Assembly: GCF_001050515.1 (NCBI RefSeq)
Contig: NZ_CAHS01000014.1
Span: forward strand, 1-64,000
DNA from: Erwinia piriflorinigrans CFBP 5888
GTDB taxonomy: Bacteria; Pseudomonadota; Gammaproteobacteria; Enterobacterales; Enterobacteriaceae
Reading direction: 5' to 3'
Length of the DNA: 64,000 nucleotides
Shown: positions 18,081 through 27,165 of the stretch, piece by piece
How the letters are laid out: each line of letters opens with the position of its first letter
How positions within the stretch are numbered: position 1 is the stretch's first letter
Notes under the pieces: generated by a model
What the model was told of the DNA's origin: nothing
Databases searched by the model: none
Seen by the model: the letters and a program-made list of their open reading frames with translations, nothing else
Position numbers and translations under genes: made by a program

Positions 18081-18103
18081 GCGCGATAAGGACCTTATCG
18101 CGC
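18081..18103. terminator. Perfect 10-bp hairpin downstream of modF
   Basis: GCGCGATAAG (18081-18090) and CTTATCGCGC (18094-18103) pair perfectly around a 3-base loop, one base beyond the distal gal operator and 35 bp past the modF stop. It lacks a T run on either strand. It could stabilise or end the modF transcript before it enters the gal control region. Confidence 0.5.
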
Positions 18104-18137
18104 TACCAGGCGGCAGGGCGTTTGTTCTGTGGCTGGC

Positions 18138-19610
18138 TTACAGGCTCTGCTGCAAATAGCGGTATGCTTCCCCGTCAGGGATAAAACTTAATCGATGGGT
18201 GATACAGCGCGGCGCATCCTCCGCATGGTGGGAGACAAAGAGCAGCTGGGTACGGCTTTCGCCGATCAGCACATCAATAAAGCGGCGTACCAACAGGCGG
18301 TTTAACGGGTCCAGCCCCTGTAACGGTTCATCGAGGATCAGCAGCGCCGGGTGTTTCACCAGCGCACGGGCAATAAGAACCAGACGCTGTTGTCCCCATG
18401 ACAGGTCATGGAACGGGGAATCGGCCATCGCGCCACTGATGCCAAGCAGTTTCAGCCACTGGCTGGCCAGCATCCGCTGGCGGTCTGATACTGCCTGGTA
18501 AAGCCCAATCGAATCGAAATAGCCGGATATCACCACGTTACGTACGCTGCTGCTGACGCGGTAATCAAGGTGCAGGCTGCTGCTGACATAGCCAATATGT
18601 TGCTTGATATCCCAGATGGTTTCTCCGCTGCCGCGACGACGGCCGAACAGGGTTAAATCGTTACTGTACCCCTGGGGATGATCGCCGGTTATCAGGCTGA
18701 GCAGGGTGGATTTTCCAGCGCCGTTGGGGCCGACAATCTGCCAGTGTTGGCCGCGATCCACCTGCCAGCTAAGCTGATGCAAGATGGGCCGATCGTCGTA
18801 AGACACCAAGCCATTGCGCAGGACAATCAGCGGGGCATCTTCTGCCAATGCCGGCATGGCGTTGATATCGTCGGCTTCTGGTAGCGCCATGCTGGCCAGT
18901 GATTCACCGTGTGCCAATTGCGCCACCAGGGCTTCGGCAAGAATAGCCTGGCGTTCACCGCACTGGGAAAGATGACACTCAGCCAGGACGCCAACCCGAT
19001 CGATAAAAGCGGGAATATCATCAAAGCGGTTCAGCACCAGCACCAGCGTGATCCCCTGATGTTGCAGACTGTGCAAAACCTCGGCGAGAGCGGTGCGTGA
19101 GGCGACATCCAGCCCGTCGAAGGGCTCATCAAGGATCAACAGGTCGGGCTGCACCATAAGTGCCTGGCATAGCAGGGTTTTACGGGTCTCCCCGGTCGAA
19201 AGATACTTAAAGCGGCGCGTCAACAGGTGCCCGATGCCGAACAGCGCGGCCAGCTGCTGACAGCGTGACGGGTCTTTGACTTCTTCCTGAATCACTTCAC
19301 TGACGATAAAACCCGTATCGTCCTCGTCAGCGCTAAGCATATCGGTATTGTTACGCTGCCACTCATCCTCAACCCGTTGTTGTAACTGCTCCAGGGAGAG
19401 ACGCCACGGGCGCTGAAACCGGTTGACGAGGCTGCCCGCCACGGGCGGCAGTTCGCCAGACAGGGCGCGCGCCAGCGAGGATTTACCGCTGCCATTCGCG
19501 CCAACAAAAGCCCAGCTCTCGCCAGACTGAACCATCAGTTCATTGAGATTAAGCGTGCGGGTATCGCTCGGGTGAAAGACACCCTGCGTGATATGCAACA
19601 TTGACATCAT
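18138..19610 (-). CDS. modF: ModF, double ABC ATPase of the molybdate locus
   Basis: Cytoplasmic protein with two ABC ATPase domains. The N-terminal one has Walker A GANGSGKSS, the motif LSTGETRK and Walker B LLILDEPFDG; the C-terminal one has GPNGAGKST, LSWGQQR and LLILDEPLQG. At 490 aa it equals E. coli ModF. Its role in molybdate use is not settled. AGGG lies five bases before the ATG at 19610. modE follows upstream in the same direction, so they are probably co-transcribed. Confidence 0.95.
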   Translation of the reverse strand: MMSMLHITQGVFHPSDTRTLNLNELMVQSGESWAFVGANGSGKSSLARALSGELPPVAGSLVNRFQRPWRLSLEQLQQRVEDEWQRNNTDMLSADEDDTGFIVSEVIQEEVKDPSRCQQLAALFGIGHLLTRRFKYLSTGETRKTLLCQALMVQPDLLILDEPFDGLDVASRTALAEVLHSLQHQGITLVLVLNRFDDIPAFIDRVGVLAECHLSQCGERQAILAEALVAQLAHGESLASMALPEADDINAMPALAEDAPLIVLRNGLVSYDDRPILHQLSWQVDRGQHWQIVGPNGAGKSTLLSLITGDHPQGYSNDLTLFGRRRGSGETIWDIKQHIGYVSSSLHLDYRVSSSVRNVVISGYFDSIGLYQAVSDRQRMLASQWLKLLGISGAMADSPFHDLSWGQQRLVLIARALVKHPALLILDEPLQGLDPLNRLLVRRFIDVLIGESRTQLLFVSHHAEDAPRCITHRLSFIPDGEAYRYLQQSL

Positions 19611-19681
19611 TCATTCCCTTATAGGTATCGCAAAGTCATTAAGGGCTTCGCGCCATCCGCTGTCAAATAGCAGGGACGGAC

Positions 19682-20461
19682 TCAGAGCAGCGTAGCGATG
19701 ATAACGCGATCGGCATTAAAAAATGCTGTAACGGCGGTTCCCTGCTGGAGATCCTCTCGGGCAATAAGCTGATTCTCTACCGTGGCGCACAGCGTTGTTC
19801 CTCCCCCGACGGCAATCAGCACTTCACTGTGCGTTTCCCCCCGGTCAATTTGACTGATGATGCCGGGCAGCTGGTTATCCGCCTGCACTGCGCCACGGGT
19901 GACGTTAACCCACGGGGCTTTGATCAGCACCAGCACCTCTTTACCTGACTCCAGCTGCAGCCGGTCGGCACTTTGTTCGGTCAGGGCAACCCGAATTTGC
20001 GTGATGCGGTCAGCCAACAGGACGGTGACCTGTTGCTGTACCGGCTGAAAATTGCGCTCGATCAGAGTGCCGGACAGCTGATTGCGTGCGCTGGTTTGCA
20101 ATGAAAGGCGGGCGATGGCCGCTAACAGGGTGCCGGGTTGGTCGTCATCCTGCAAAACGTCAAAGGCCCTTTGCTGGATTTGCTCAAGCAGCTCGTACAG
20201 CTGGATCAGGCGCTCACCAAAGGGGGTGACAACGGCACCGCCGCCGCCTTTGCCGCCGGTAGCGCGTTCTACCAGCGTTCGATCGGCCAGCTGATTCATC
20301 TCACTGACGGCATCCCAGGCACTTTTATAGCTGATGCCCGCCAATTTGGCTCCCCGGCTGATGGAGCCGCTCTCTTTCACCTGACGCAGCAGTTCGATGC
20401 GGCGCGGATCGGCAAACAGCCGCTGCTGTAGTTTCAGGATCAGGGCAATTTCAGCCTGCAT
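19682..20461 (-). CDS. modE: Molybdate-responsive transcription regulator ModE
   Basis: Dimeric repressor/activator that binds molybdate and shuts off modABC. The N-terminal winged helix (about 20-120) contains GSISRGAKLAGISYKSAWD. Two molybdate-binding MOP repeats follow (SARNQLSGTL at about 125 and NQLPGIISQI at about 195). The 259-aa length is near the E. coli 262. It is transcribed away from acrZ-modABC, and a ModE site is present upstream of modA. Confidence 0.96.
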   Translation of the reverse strand: MQAEIALILKLQQRLFADPRRIELLRQVKESGSISRGAKLAGISYKSAWDAVSEMNQLADRTLVERATGGKGGGGAVVTPFGERLIQLYELLEQIQQRAFDVLQDDDQPGTLLAAIARLSLQTSARNQLSGTLIERNFQPVQQQVTVLLADRITQIRVALTEQSADRLQLESGKEVLVLIKAPWVNVTRGAVQADNQLPGIISQIDRGETHSEVLIAVGGGTTLCATVENQLIAREDLQQGTAVTAFFNADRVIIATLL

Positions 20462-20613
20462 AAGCGCTCCGGGGATAAATTAAGCAAAGGTTAATTGTAA
20501 CAGCTGGCGGCAGTGGGAGGGGGTGAAATAATTGCTTGAGAAGGCACAAAAGGTCAGTGCATTGTGAGACACTGGCGTTACAATAAACTTTTGTTCAGCA
20601 AGATGAGGTTTCC

Positions 20614-20778
20614 ATGCTGGAGTTACTGAAAGGCCTTGCGATAGCCATTTTGATGGTGCCGGTCGTGATGGCGATTATTCTTGGCCTGATCTGGGGATTG
20701 GGTGAGGTATTCAACGTTATTTCCAAATTTGGTCATCGTGACGACCAGTCGGCAAAGAAAAGCCCTTCTGCCCGCTAA
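20614..20778 (+). CDS. acrZ: AcrZ, small membrane partner of the AcrAB-TolC pump
   Basis: Codes for a 54-residue single-span membrane protein beginning MLELLKGLA, with the core [20 protein letters not shown] closely like E. coli AcrZ (49 aa). In E. coli it binds AcrB and changes which drugs the pump exports. The C-terminal tail ([10 protein letters not shown]) differs and is charged. The position between modE and modA is conserved. A strong terminator follows, so it is a unit on its own. Confidence 0.93.
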   Translation: MLELLKGLAIAILMVPVVMAIILGLIWGLGEVFNVISKFGHRDDQSAKKSPSAR

Positions 20779-20797
20779 ATCTCACCCCCTATTTTCT

Positions 20798-20826
20798 ACG
20801 CCCGGCTATACCGGGCGTTGTTTTTT
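20798..20826 (+). terminator. Rho-independent terminator of acrZ
   Basis: ACGCCCGG (20798-20805) and CCGGGCGT (20811-20818) form an 8-bp stem with a 5-base loop, followed within two bases by T6. It separates acrZ from the modABC promoter. Confidence 0.9.
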
Positions 20827-20887
20827 CTGCTGCCGTTAACTTTTTTCTCACCGCTGCCGATATTAACGGTAACGGCTCTTTGATACA

Positions 20888-20913
20888 TCGTTATAGTATA
20901 GTTTATACAACGA
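20888..20913. promoter_or_regulatory. ModE operator of modABC
   Basis: An imperfect palindrome of 26 bp with outer arms TCGTTATA (20888-20895) and TATACAACGA (20904-20913) fits the ModE pattern CGTTATA...TATAACG. It lies 20 bp before the modA start codon, where bound ModE-molybdate would block the promoter, as in E. coli. Confidence 0.8.
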
Positions 20914-20932
20914 GCCTCACTGGAGAATAAAC

Positions 20933-21706
20933 ATGTCTGCGAAATGGAGCCACTGGCTGGCTGCTACCGGTATCAGTCTGAGTATGGGCGGCCATGCGCT
21001 GGCGTCAGAAAATGTGACGGTGTTTGCCGCTGCTTCTTTGACCAATGCCTTACAGGATATCGCCAGCCAGTACGAGCAGGGGAAAGCGGTGAAGATTGTC
21101 TCTTCGTTTGCCTCCTCTTCAACGCTGGCCCGCCAGATAGAGCAGGGCGCTCCGGCAGATATCTTTATCTCTGCCGACCAGCAGTGGATGGATTATGCTG
21201 CCGGTAAGGACGCCATCGACACCCGCAGCCGCGTCACGTTGTTGGGTAACGATTTGGTGCTGATAGCGCCAACGGAGGCTCATCCGCAGCCGGTCAGTAT
21301 CAGTAAAAGCACCGACTGGAACAGCCTGCTGAAAGGTCAGCGTCTCGCGGTCGGCGATCCCGATCATGTTCCAGCGGGCATTTATGCTAAAGAAGCGCTG
21401 GAAAAACTCGGTGCATGGCAGCAACTTTCGCCGCAAATGGCACGCAGTAACAGCGTGCGTGCCGCGCTGGCGCTGGTGGAGCGCGATGAAACCCCGTATG
21501 GCATCGTATATGGTTCCGATGCGGTGGCGAGTAAAAAGGTCACGGTGGTTGGCGTATTCCCGCCGGACAGCCACAAACCGGTGGAGTATCCGCTGGCACT
21601 GGTCAAAGGTCATAACAATGCCAGCGCGAGTGCTTTCTATCAGTATCTGAAAGGGCCGCAGGCTGCGGTGATTTTCAAACAATATGGATTTGCCACGCAG
21701 AAATGA
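20933..21706 (+). CDS. modA: Molybdate ABC transporter, periplasmic binding protein
   Basis: Binds molybdate (and tungstate) in the periplasm. There is a signal peptide of about 24 residues ending HALA, then the typical start of the mature protein NVTVFAAASLTNALQDI, where backbone and Ser groups hold the oxyanion. The full length of 257 aa is usual. GGAG lies before the ATG. It overlaps modB by four bases (ATGA). Confidence 0.96.
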   Translation: MSAKWSHWLAATGISLSMGGHALASENVTVFAAASLTNALQDIASQYEQGKAVKIVSSFASSSTLARQIEQGAPADIFISADQQWMDYAAGKDAIDTRSRVTLLGNDLVLIAPTEAHPQPVSISKSTDWNSLLKGQRLAVGDPDHVPAGIYAKEALEKLGAWQQLSPQMARSNSVRAALALVERDETPYGIVYGSDAVASKKVTVVGVFPPDSHKPVEYPLALVKGHNNASASAFYQYLKGPQAAVIFKQYGFATQK

Positions 21707-22392
21707 TCCTCAGTGACCCCGAATGGCAGGCGGTGATGTTAAGCCTGAAAGTCTCCTTTGTGGCGGTGGCCTGTAGTCTGCCGCTGGGGATCCTGATGGC
21801 TTGGATCCTCGTGCGCTGTCAGTTTCGCGGTAAAACCCTGCTCGACAGCGTTGTCCATCTGCCGCTGGTGCTGCCGCCGGTGGCGATCGGCTATCTGCTG
21901 CTGCTCGGATTCGGGCGACGCGGGGTCATTGGCGAATATCTTTATGACTGGTTCGGCTTTACCTTTGCCTTTAGCTGGCGCGGTGCGGCATTAGCCTCAG
22001 CGGTGATCGCCTTTCCGCTGATGGTACGTGCTATCCGCCTGGCGCTGGAAGCGGTGGACAGCAAACTGGAGCAGGCGGCGCGTACCCTGGGAGCCGGGCG
22101 CTGGCGGGTATTTTTCACCATTACGCTGCCGCTGACGTTGCCGGGGATTATCGCCGGAACGGTGCTGGCGTTTGCCCGTTCACTGGGTGAGTTCGGCGCC
22201 ACTATCACTTTTGTCTCCAATATTCCGGGCGAGACCCGCACCTTGCCTTCCGCCATGTATACGCTGATTGAAACTCCCGGCGCGGAGGGCGCGGCGGCAC
22301 GCCTTTGTGTGATGGCCATCGTGCTGGCGCTGGCTTCGCTACTCGTTTCCGAATGGCTGACCCGTTGGGGTTGTAAGCGGCTGGGGCTCTAA
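21703..22392 (+). CDS. modB: Molybdate ABC transporter permease
   Basis: Inner-membrane permease of 229 aa with about five membrane segments. The ATPase-contact EAA loop is visible as [21 protein letters not shown]-like sequence around residue 125 and the segment GEFGATITF follows. It shares its ends with modA (4 bases) and modC (1 base), so synthesis of the three parts is coupled. Confidence 0.96.
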   Translation: MILSDPEWQAVMLSLKVSFVAVACSLPLGILMAWILVRCQFRGKTLLDSVVHLPLVLPPVAIGYLLLLGFGRRGVIGEYLYDWFGFTFAFSWRGAALASAVIAFPLMVRAIRLALEAVDSKLEQAARTLGAGRWRVFFTITLPLTLPGIIAGTVLAFARSLGEFGATITFVSNIPGETRTLPSAMYTLIETPGAEGAAARLCVMAIVLALASLLVSEWLTRWGCKRLGL

Positions 22393-23450
22393 TGCTGGAA
22401 CTCGATTTCACTCAACAACAGGGCGACCATCGCCTGACGATCAAGGCCTCGCTGCCCGCTAGCGGAGTCACTGCCATCTTTGGCGTTTCCGGTGCCGGTA
22501 AAACCTCACTGATTAACGCCATTGCCGGGCTTAGCGTGCCGCAGCAGGGTAGCATTACGTTAAACGGGCGAGCGCTAAGCGATACCGCCAGCGGTACGTG
22601 GCTGCCTGCGGAGAAACGACGTATTGGCTATGTCTTTCAGGACGCACGCCTGTTCCCGCACTATCGGGTGCGCGGCAATCTGCACTATGGCATGGCGACA
22701 TCAATGCGTGCGCAGTTTGCTGACGTGGTGCAGATGCTGGGGATTGACGCGCTGCTGGATCGTTTCCCGTGGACGTTATCCGGCGGCGAAAAACAGCGCG
22801 TGGCGATAGGTCGTGCGCTGCTCACCGCGCCGGAGGTGTTGCTGATGGATGAGCCGCTGGCCTCGCTCGATCTGCCCCGCAAGCGCGAGCTGTTAGCCTG
22901 GCTACAAACGCTGGCGCGTCAGGTAAAAACACCGATCCTCTATGTCAGTCATAGTCTGGATGAGCTGCTGCACCTGGCCGATAACGTGATGGTGCTTGAT
23001 CAGGGCACGGTAAAGGCGTTTGGCCCGCTGGAGAAAGTCTGGGCCAGCAGCGCGATGCGCCCGTGGTTAGCAGGCAGCGACCGCAGCAGTATTTTACGTG
23101 TACAGGTGCTGAAACAGCATCCCTATTACGAAATGACCGCGCTGTCACTGGGCGACCAGCATATCTGGGTCAACCGCGTGCAGGCACCGCCGAATACGCC
23201 GCTACGCATTCGCATTCAGTCGGCAGACGTTTCGCTGGTGTTGAAGTTGCCGGTTAGCAGCAGCATCCGTAATGTGATCCCGGCGCGAGTCGATGAACTG
23301 CTGGAAATTGACAATCAGGTTGAAGTGAAACTGCTGGTGGGGCAAAGCGAGCTGTGGGCGCGTATTACCCCCTGGGCGCGTGATGAGCTGATGATCAGGC
23401 CAAATATGTGGCTGTTTGCCCAGATCAAAAGCGTATCGATTACCACCTGA
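22392..23450 (+). CDS. modC: Molybdate ABC transporter ATP-binding protein
   Basis: Drives molybdate import. It has Walker [10 protein letters not shown] (about 31), signature [16 protein letters not shown], Walker [13 protein letters not shown] and the switch His in VSHSLDE. A C-terminal MOP/TOBE domain (about 290-352) contains [12 protein letters not shown]. The 352-aa length equals E. coli ModC. Its stop codon is inside a hairpin that also lies before the convergent ybhA. Confidence 0.96.
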   Translation: MLELDFTQQQGDHRLTIKASLPASGVTAIFGVSGAGKTSLINAIAGLSVPQQGSITLNGRALSDTASGTWLPAEKRRIGYVFQDARLFPHYRVRGNLHYGMATSMRAQFADVVQMLGIDALLDRFPWTLSGGEKQRVAIGRALLTAPEVLLMDEPLASLDLPRKRELLAWLQTLARQVKTPILYVSHSLDELLHLADNVMVLDQGTVKAFGPLEKVWASSAMRPWLAGSDRSSILRVQVLKQHPYYEMTALSLGDQHIWVNRVQAPPNTPLRIRIQSADVSLVLKLPVSSSIRNVIPARVDELLEIDNQVEVKLLVGQSELWARITPWARDELMIRPNMWLFAQIKSVSITT

Positions 23451-23475
23451 CTCACCGCGCAGGGGCGTCAGGTGG
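23443..23475. terminator. Hairpin at the modC/ybhA junction
   Basis: CCACCTGAC (23443-23451) pairs perfectly with GTCAGGTGG (23467-23475); the modC stop codon is within the left arm. The gap to the convergent ybhA is only 31 bp, so one hairpin may serve both. No T run follows. Confidence 0.5.
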
Positions 23476-23481
23476 CAAAGG

Positions 23482-24300
23482 CTAAAGAACCTCTTGGTAA
23501 ATCGTTTCGGCGATGCCGGGTTCCAGGTTGCTACCGATAACGCGATGCGCCCTGTCCTTGATCGCCTGGTCCGCATTACCCATTGCCACGCCGAGACCCA
23601 CGGTCTCCAGCATGCTGAGATCGTTATAGTTATCGCCAAAAGCGATCACTTCGCTCATCTGGTAACCGTTAGCCGCCACCCACTGGGCCAGGCGTTTGCC
23701 TTTGCTGTTACCGGCTTTGGCAATATCAACCTGATCGTGCCAGGACCATTCACAGGCCAGCCCCATTTCTGTCTCCACGCGTGAGGCAAACTGCCGTAAC
23801 GCGTCGGTATCTGCGTGGGCGAGGGCAAATTTCCAGATGGATTGCGCATCACGTGCCGCGTCTGCCAGGCTGTCGACCTGCAAAAACGTCGGGCGCTGTG
23901 CCTGTGGCAGGGACTGTGCCCGGTTAAGGGTGCGGGTAACATGGCCCATCTCGGTTTGGTAGAGCATCGCATTATCGACATACAGCAGGCCGTTAATGCC
24001 CGCTTCGTCGAGCATCTCTGCTACCCGCAGCGTTTGCGCCAGCGGTAGCGGATCGGATTCCAACACCGTTTTTGTCTGATAATCATACGAATAAGTGCCA
24101 TTACAGCAAATTGCAGGTGTATCCAGCGCCAGTGCCTGATAAAAAGGATGGATAGCAACATGATGACGACCGGTCACGATAAGGATTTTAATCCCTGCCT
24201 GCTGCGCTTTCTTCAGCGCGTCCAGTGACTGGGGCAGAATGGTTTTGTCAGGGGTTAACAGCGTGCCGTCCAGATCGAGGGCGATGATACGATAGCTCAT
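23482..24300 (-). CDS. ybhA: HAD-family pyridoxal phosphatase YbhA
   Basis: Cof-type haloacid dehalogenase phosphatase of 272 aa, the length of E. coli YbhA, which hydrolyses pyridoxal 5'-phosphate and some sugar phosphates. Motif I is LDLDGTLLT (nucleophile D9, acid D11), motif II VTGRH, motif III Lys in GNSKGKRL and motif IV FGDNYNDLSML. The catalytic set is complete. It is divergent from pgl. Confidence 0.93.
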   Translation of the reverse strand: MSYRIIALDLDGTLLTPDKTILPQSLDALKKAQQAGIKILIVTGRHHVAIHPFYQALALDTPAICCNGTYSYDYQTKTVLESDPLPLAQTLRVAEMLDEAGINGLLYVDNAMLYQTEMGHVTRTLNRAQSLPQAQRPTFLQVDSLADAARDAQSIWKFALAHADTDALRQFASRVETEMGLACEWSWHDQVDIAKAGNSKGKRLAQWVAANGYQMSEVIAFGDNYNDLSMLETVGLGVAMGNADQAIKDRAHRVIGSNLEPGIAETIYQEVL

Positions 24301-24437
24301 AACAGTTTCCGTGACGCAAAAGAGTCAATAAGTGTACACCTTGTGACGCCTGTGACAAAACGGGTGGTGCAATCGTTCGACGATAGTGGCGGGAATTCGC
24401 CACTCTTCTGATTTTCTGTTCAGAACAAGGAGCATTC

Positions 24438-25430
24438 ATGAAACAAGTTGTTTATACCGCCAGCCCAGAGAGCCAGCAGATCCACGTCTGGCAGCTGAAT
24501 GATGAGGGCGCACTGACGCTGTTGCAGGTGGTGGATGCACCGGGCCAGGTGCAGCCGATGGTGGTCAGCCCGGATAAAGCCTTTCTCTATGTCGGCGCCC
24601 GCCCGGACTTTCGCGTGGTGGCGTACCAGATTGACGCTGAAGGTAAACTGAAAGAAGCAGGACATGCACCGTTACCGGGCAGCCCGACACATATTTCTAC
24701 CGATCGTCACGGGCGTTTTATCTTCGTCGGTTCCTATAATGATGCCTGCGTTAGCGTCAGTCCGATTGGCGAAAATGGATTACCGGGCGAGCCGCTACAG
24801 GTGGTGAAAGGCTTGGACGGCTGTCATTCGGCCAATATCAATCCAGGCAATCAGACGCTGTTTGTTCCCGCGCTGAAGCAGGATCGTATCGCGCTGTTTA
24901 ACCTGGACAATCAGGGCAAGCTGACGCCATGCTCACAGGCTGAAGTGAAAACCAGTACGGGTGCAGGCCCGCGTCATATGGCGTTTCATCCGAATCAGCG
25001 CTACGCCTACAGCGTCAATGAGCTGGACAGCAGCGTTGACGTCTGGGATATCAGCGGTGATGAAGTGAAAAAAGTGCAGTCGGTGGATGCGCTGCCGGAA
25101 GGATTCAGCGAGACACGCTGGGCGGCCGATATTCATATCACCCCGGACGGGCAACATCTTTACAGCTGCGATCGTACCGCCAGCAATATCACTATCTTTA
25201 GCATCAGCGCCGAGGGCAGCAGCCTGAAAGTTGAGGGTTATCAGCCGACCGAGACGCAGCCACGCGGTTTCAGTATTGACCACAGCGGTCAGTATCTGGT
25301 GGCGGCGGGGCAGAAATCCCATCATATTGAAGTGTACAAAATCAGCGCCGATCGCGGTTTATTGCATCCGCTGGCGCGTTACGCCGTCGGTCAGGGGCCA
25401 ATGTGGGTGGTGATTAACAAGCTGGGGTAA
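24438..25430 (+). CDS. pgl: 6-phosphogluconolactonase
   Basis: Hydrolyses 6-phosphogluconolactone in the oxidative pentose phosphate pathway. The 330-aa protein is a seven-bladed beta-propeller of the YbhE type, with repeats such as ...[18 protein letters not shown] and [24 protein letters not shown] lies seven bases before the ATG. The place between ybhA and ybhB is conserved. Confidence 0.95.
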   Translation: MKQVVYTASPESQQIHVWQLNDEGALTLLQVVDAPGQVQPMVVSPDKAFLYVGARPDFRVVAYQIDAEGKLKEAGHAPLPGSPTHISTDRHGRFIFVGSYNDACVSVSPIGENGLPGEPLQVVKGLDGCHSANINPGNQTLFVPALKQDRIALFNLDNQGKLTPCSQAEVKTSTGAGPRHMAFHPNQRYAYSVNELDSSVDVWDISGDEVKKVQSVDALPEGFSETRWAADIHITPDGQHLYSCDRTASNITIFSISAEGSSLKVEGYQPTETQPRGFSIDHSGQYLVAAGQKSHHIEVYKISADRGLLHPLARYAVGQGPMWVVINKLG

Positions 25431-25433
25431 TCA

Positions 25434-25497
25434 ACCCGCTTTGCCAGCCTGCTGGTGCTATGAGGGCGGAGCAGATAAACCGCCTTCATAAGCGGGT
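25434..25497. other. Nested inverted repeats between convergent pgl and ybhB
   Basis: ACCCGCTT (25434-25441) can pair with AAGCGGGT (25490-25497), and inside it GGCGG (25465-25469) with CCGCC (25480-25484). The structure fills almost the whole gap between the two stop codons and may act as a terminator for both, but it has no T run. Confidence 0.35.
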
Positions 25498-25509
25498 CAA
25501 ATGTGACGG

Positions 25510-25986
25510 TCAGTTGTACATCGCGTTAATGGACGCGCTGGCCAGCACATGGAAATGCACATTAAAGCCCACCAGCGCACCGCTGGCGTGCTCATCAACG
25601 TCCAGGCTGTCAATATCCAGCGCATGAACGGTGAAGATATAGCGATGGCTTTCCCCTTTTGGCGGTGCCGCGCCGCCGTAGCCGGCGCTGCCGAAGTCGG
25701 TACGCGTCTGTAGGCTACCCGTCGGCAGTTCCGCTTTGCCTGACCCCGCGCCCTGCTCAAGCCTGCGCGTGTCGGCAGGCAGGTTGGCGACCACCCAGTG
25801 CCACCAGCCGGAACCGGTGGGGGCATCGGGATCGTAGCAGGTGACAACAAAACTTTTCGTGCCTGGCGGTACATCGTCCCAGGCGAGATGAGGTGAGAGA
25901 TTATCGCCCTGCTGGCCCATCCCATTGAACACCTGGCGTTGCGGCAGTTTATCGCCGTCATTAAAATCCTGACTGGTGAGTTTCAT
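25510..25986 (-). CDS. ybhB: YbhB, PEBP-family (Raf kinase inhibitor-like) protein
   Basis: Phosphatidylethanolamine-binding-protein fold of 158 aa, the length of E. coli YbhB. The ligand-pocket motifs CYDPDAPTGSGWWHW and GAAPPKGESHRYIF are intact. The cellular role is not known. The start MKLTSQDF is chosen by homology and by GGAG five bases upstream; an earlier ATG would add 13 residues. Confidence 0.93.
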   Translation of the reverse strand: MKLTSQDFNDGDKLPQRQVFNGMGQQGDNLSPHLAWDDVPPGTKSFVVTCYDPDAPTGSGWWHWVVANLPADTRRLEQGAGSGKAELPTGSLQTRTDFGSAGYGGAAPPKGESHRYIFTVHALDIDSLDVDEHASGALVGFNVHFHVLASASINAMYN

Positions 25987-26026
25987 TTTGACTCCGGTTG
26001 TGATTATTCCTTGTTGAAGCAACACA

Positions 26027-27082
26027 TTAACGTTTTAACGCCGGCTTGTCTTGTGCCACGCGTACCACCATTTTGCCGAAATTTTTCCCTTCCAGCATAC
26101 CGATTAACGCTTCTGGCGCATTCTCCAGCCCGTCGATAATATCTTCGCGGAAAACCAGGCGATCTTCGGCGACCCACCGGCTCATTTGGCGGAAAAACTC
26201 GTCAAAGCGCTGGCCGTAATCTTGGTTGATAATAAAGCCCTGAATGCGCAGACGTTTACGCAAAATGGCGCTTTGCAGCAGCGGCAGGCGATCGGGGCCA
26301 TCAGTGACGCCGGTACTGTTGTAGTCGGCGATCAGACCGCACACCGGAATACGCCCTTTGGTATTCATCAGCGGCAGTACGCTGTTAAATACCTTACCGC
26401 CAACGCTTTCAAAATAAACATCAATGCCGTCGGCGCAGTGGCGGCTTAGCTGCTCTGCCAGATTATCATCGCGGTGATCGAGGCAGCGATCAAAGCCCAG
26501 CTGTTGTTCGGCATAACGACACTTCTCCGTGCCTCCGGCAATACCCACCACATGGCAGCCCTTCAGTTTGGCGATCTGCCCCACCAGCGAACCCACTGCT
26601 CCCGTGGCGGCAGCCACTACCACCGTCTCACCCGGCTGCGGATTGCCGATATCCAGCAGTCCCATATAGGCGGTAAATCCCGGCATGCCCAGCATGCCCA
26701 GCGCCCATGACGGATGCTCAAGCACCGGGCCGCTAAGTTTAATCAGATCGCGCCCGTCCGACAGAGCGAAATCCTGCCAGCCGCTGCCGCTGACAACCCA
26801 GTCGCCAACGCAAAAATCGGGATGTTCAGATTGCTCAACCACCGCCACCGTGCCGCCGCACATCACCTCGTTCAGCGCCACCGGCGGGACATAAGAAGGG
26901 GCATCGCTCATGCGTCCGCGCATATAGGGATCGAGCGACAGCCAGACGGTGCGCAGCAGTACCTGGCCGTCTGCGGGTTCAGGCACTCGCTGTGACTCAA
27001 AGCGGAAATTGGCGGCAGTGGGTGAGCCGTGTGGGCGCGAATCCAGCAGTAGCCGGCGATTAGTCTGTTTATCTTGTGGCAT
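26027..27082 (-). CDS. curA: NADP-dependent medium-chain reductase, CurA/YncB-like
   Basis: Zinc-free medium-chain dehydrogenase/reductase of 351 aa. It follows E. coli CurA (NADPH-dependent curcumin and enone reductase) over its length: SLDPYMRGRMSD, GMPGFTAYMGLLDIG, the nucleotide-binding AAATGAVGSLVGQIAKLKG at about 155 and GLENAPEALIGMLEGKNFGK near the end. The true substrate is probably an alpha,beta-unsaturated carbonyl compound. In E. coli this gene is elsewhere; here it sits between ybhB and bioA, which are direct neighbours there. Confidence 0.88.
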   Translation of the reverse strand: MPQDKQTNRRLLLDSRPHGSPTAANFRFESQRVPEPADGQVLLRTVWLSLDPYMRGRMSDAPSYVPPVALNEVMCGGTVAVVEQSEHPDFCVGDWVVSGSGWQDFALSDGRDLIKLSGPVLEHPSWALGMLGMPGFTAYMGLLDIGNPQPGETVVVAAATGAVGSLVGQIAKLKGCHVVGIAGGTEKCRYAEQQLGFDRCLDHRDDNLAEQLSRHCADGIDVYFESVGGKVFNSVLPLMNTKGRIPVCGLIADYNSTGVTDGPDRLPLLQSAILRKRLRIQGFIINQDYGQRFDEFFRQMSRWVAEDRLVFREDIIDGLENAPEALIGMLEGKNFGKMVVRVAQDKPALKR

Positions 27083-27165
27083 ATTCCCCTCCGGGACGTA
27101 TTGACTACGGTAAACCAGCTAAAAGCGTAGTGCATCATGCCAGCCGCTGCCTGGTAGCATGGGCG

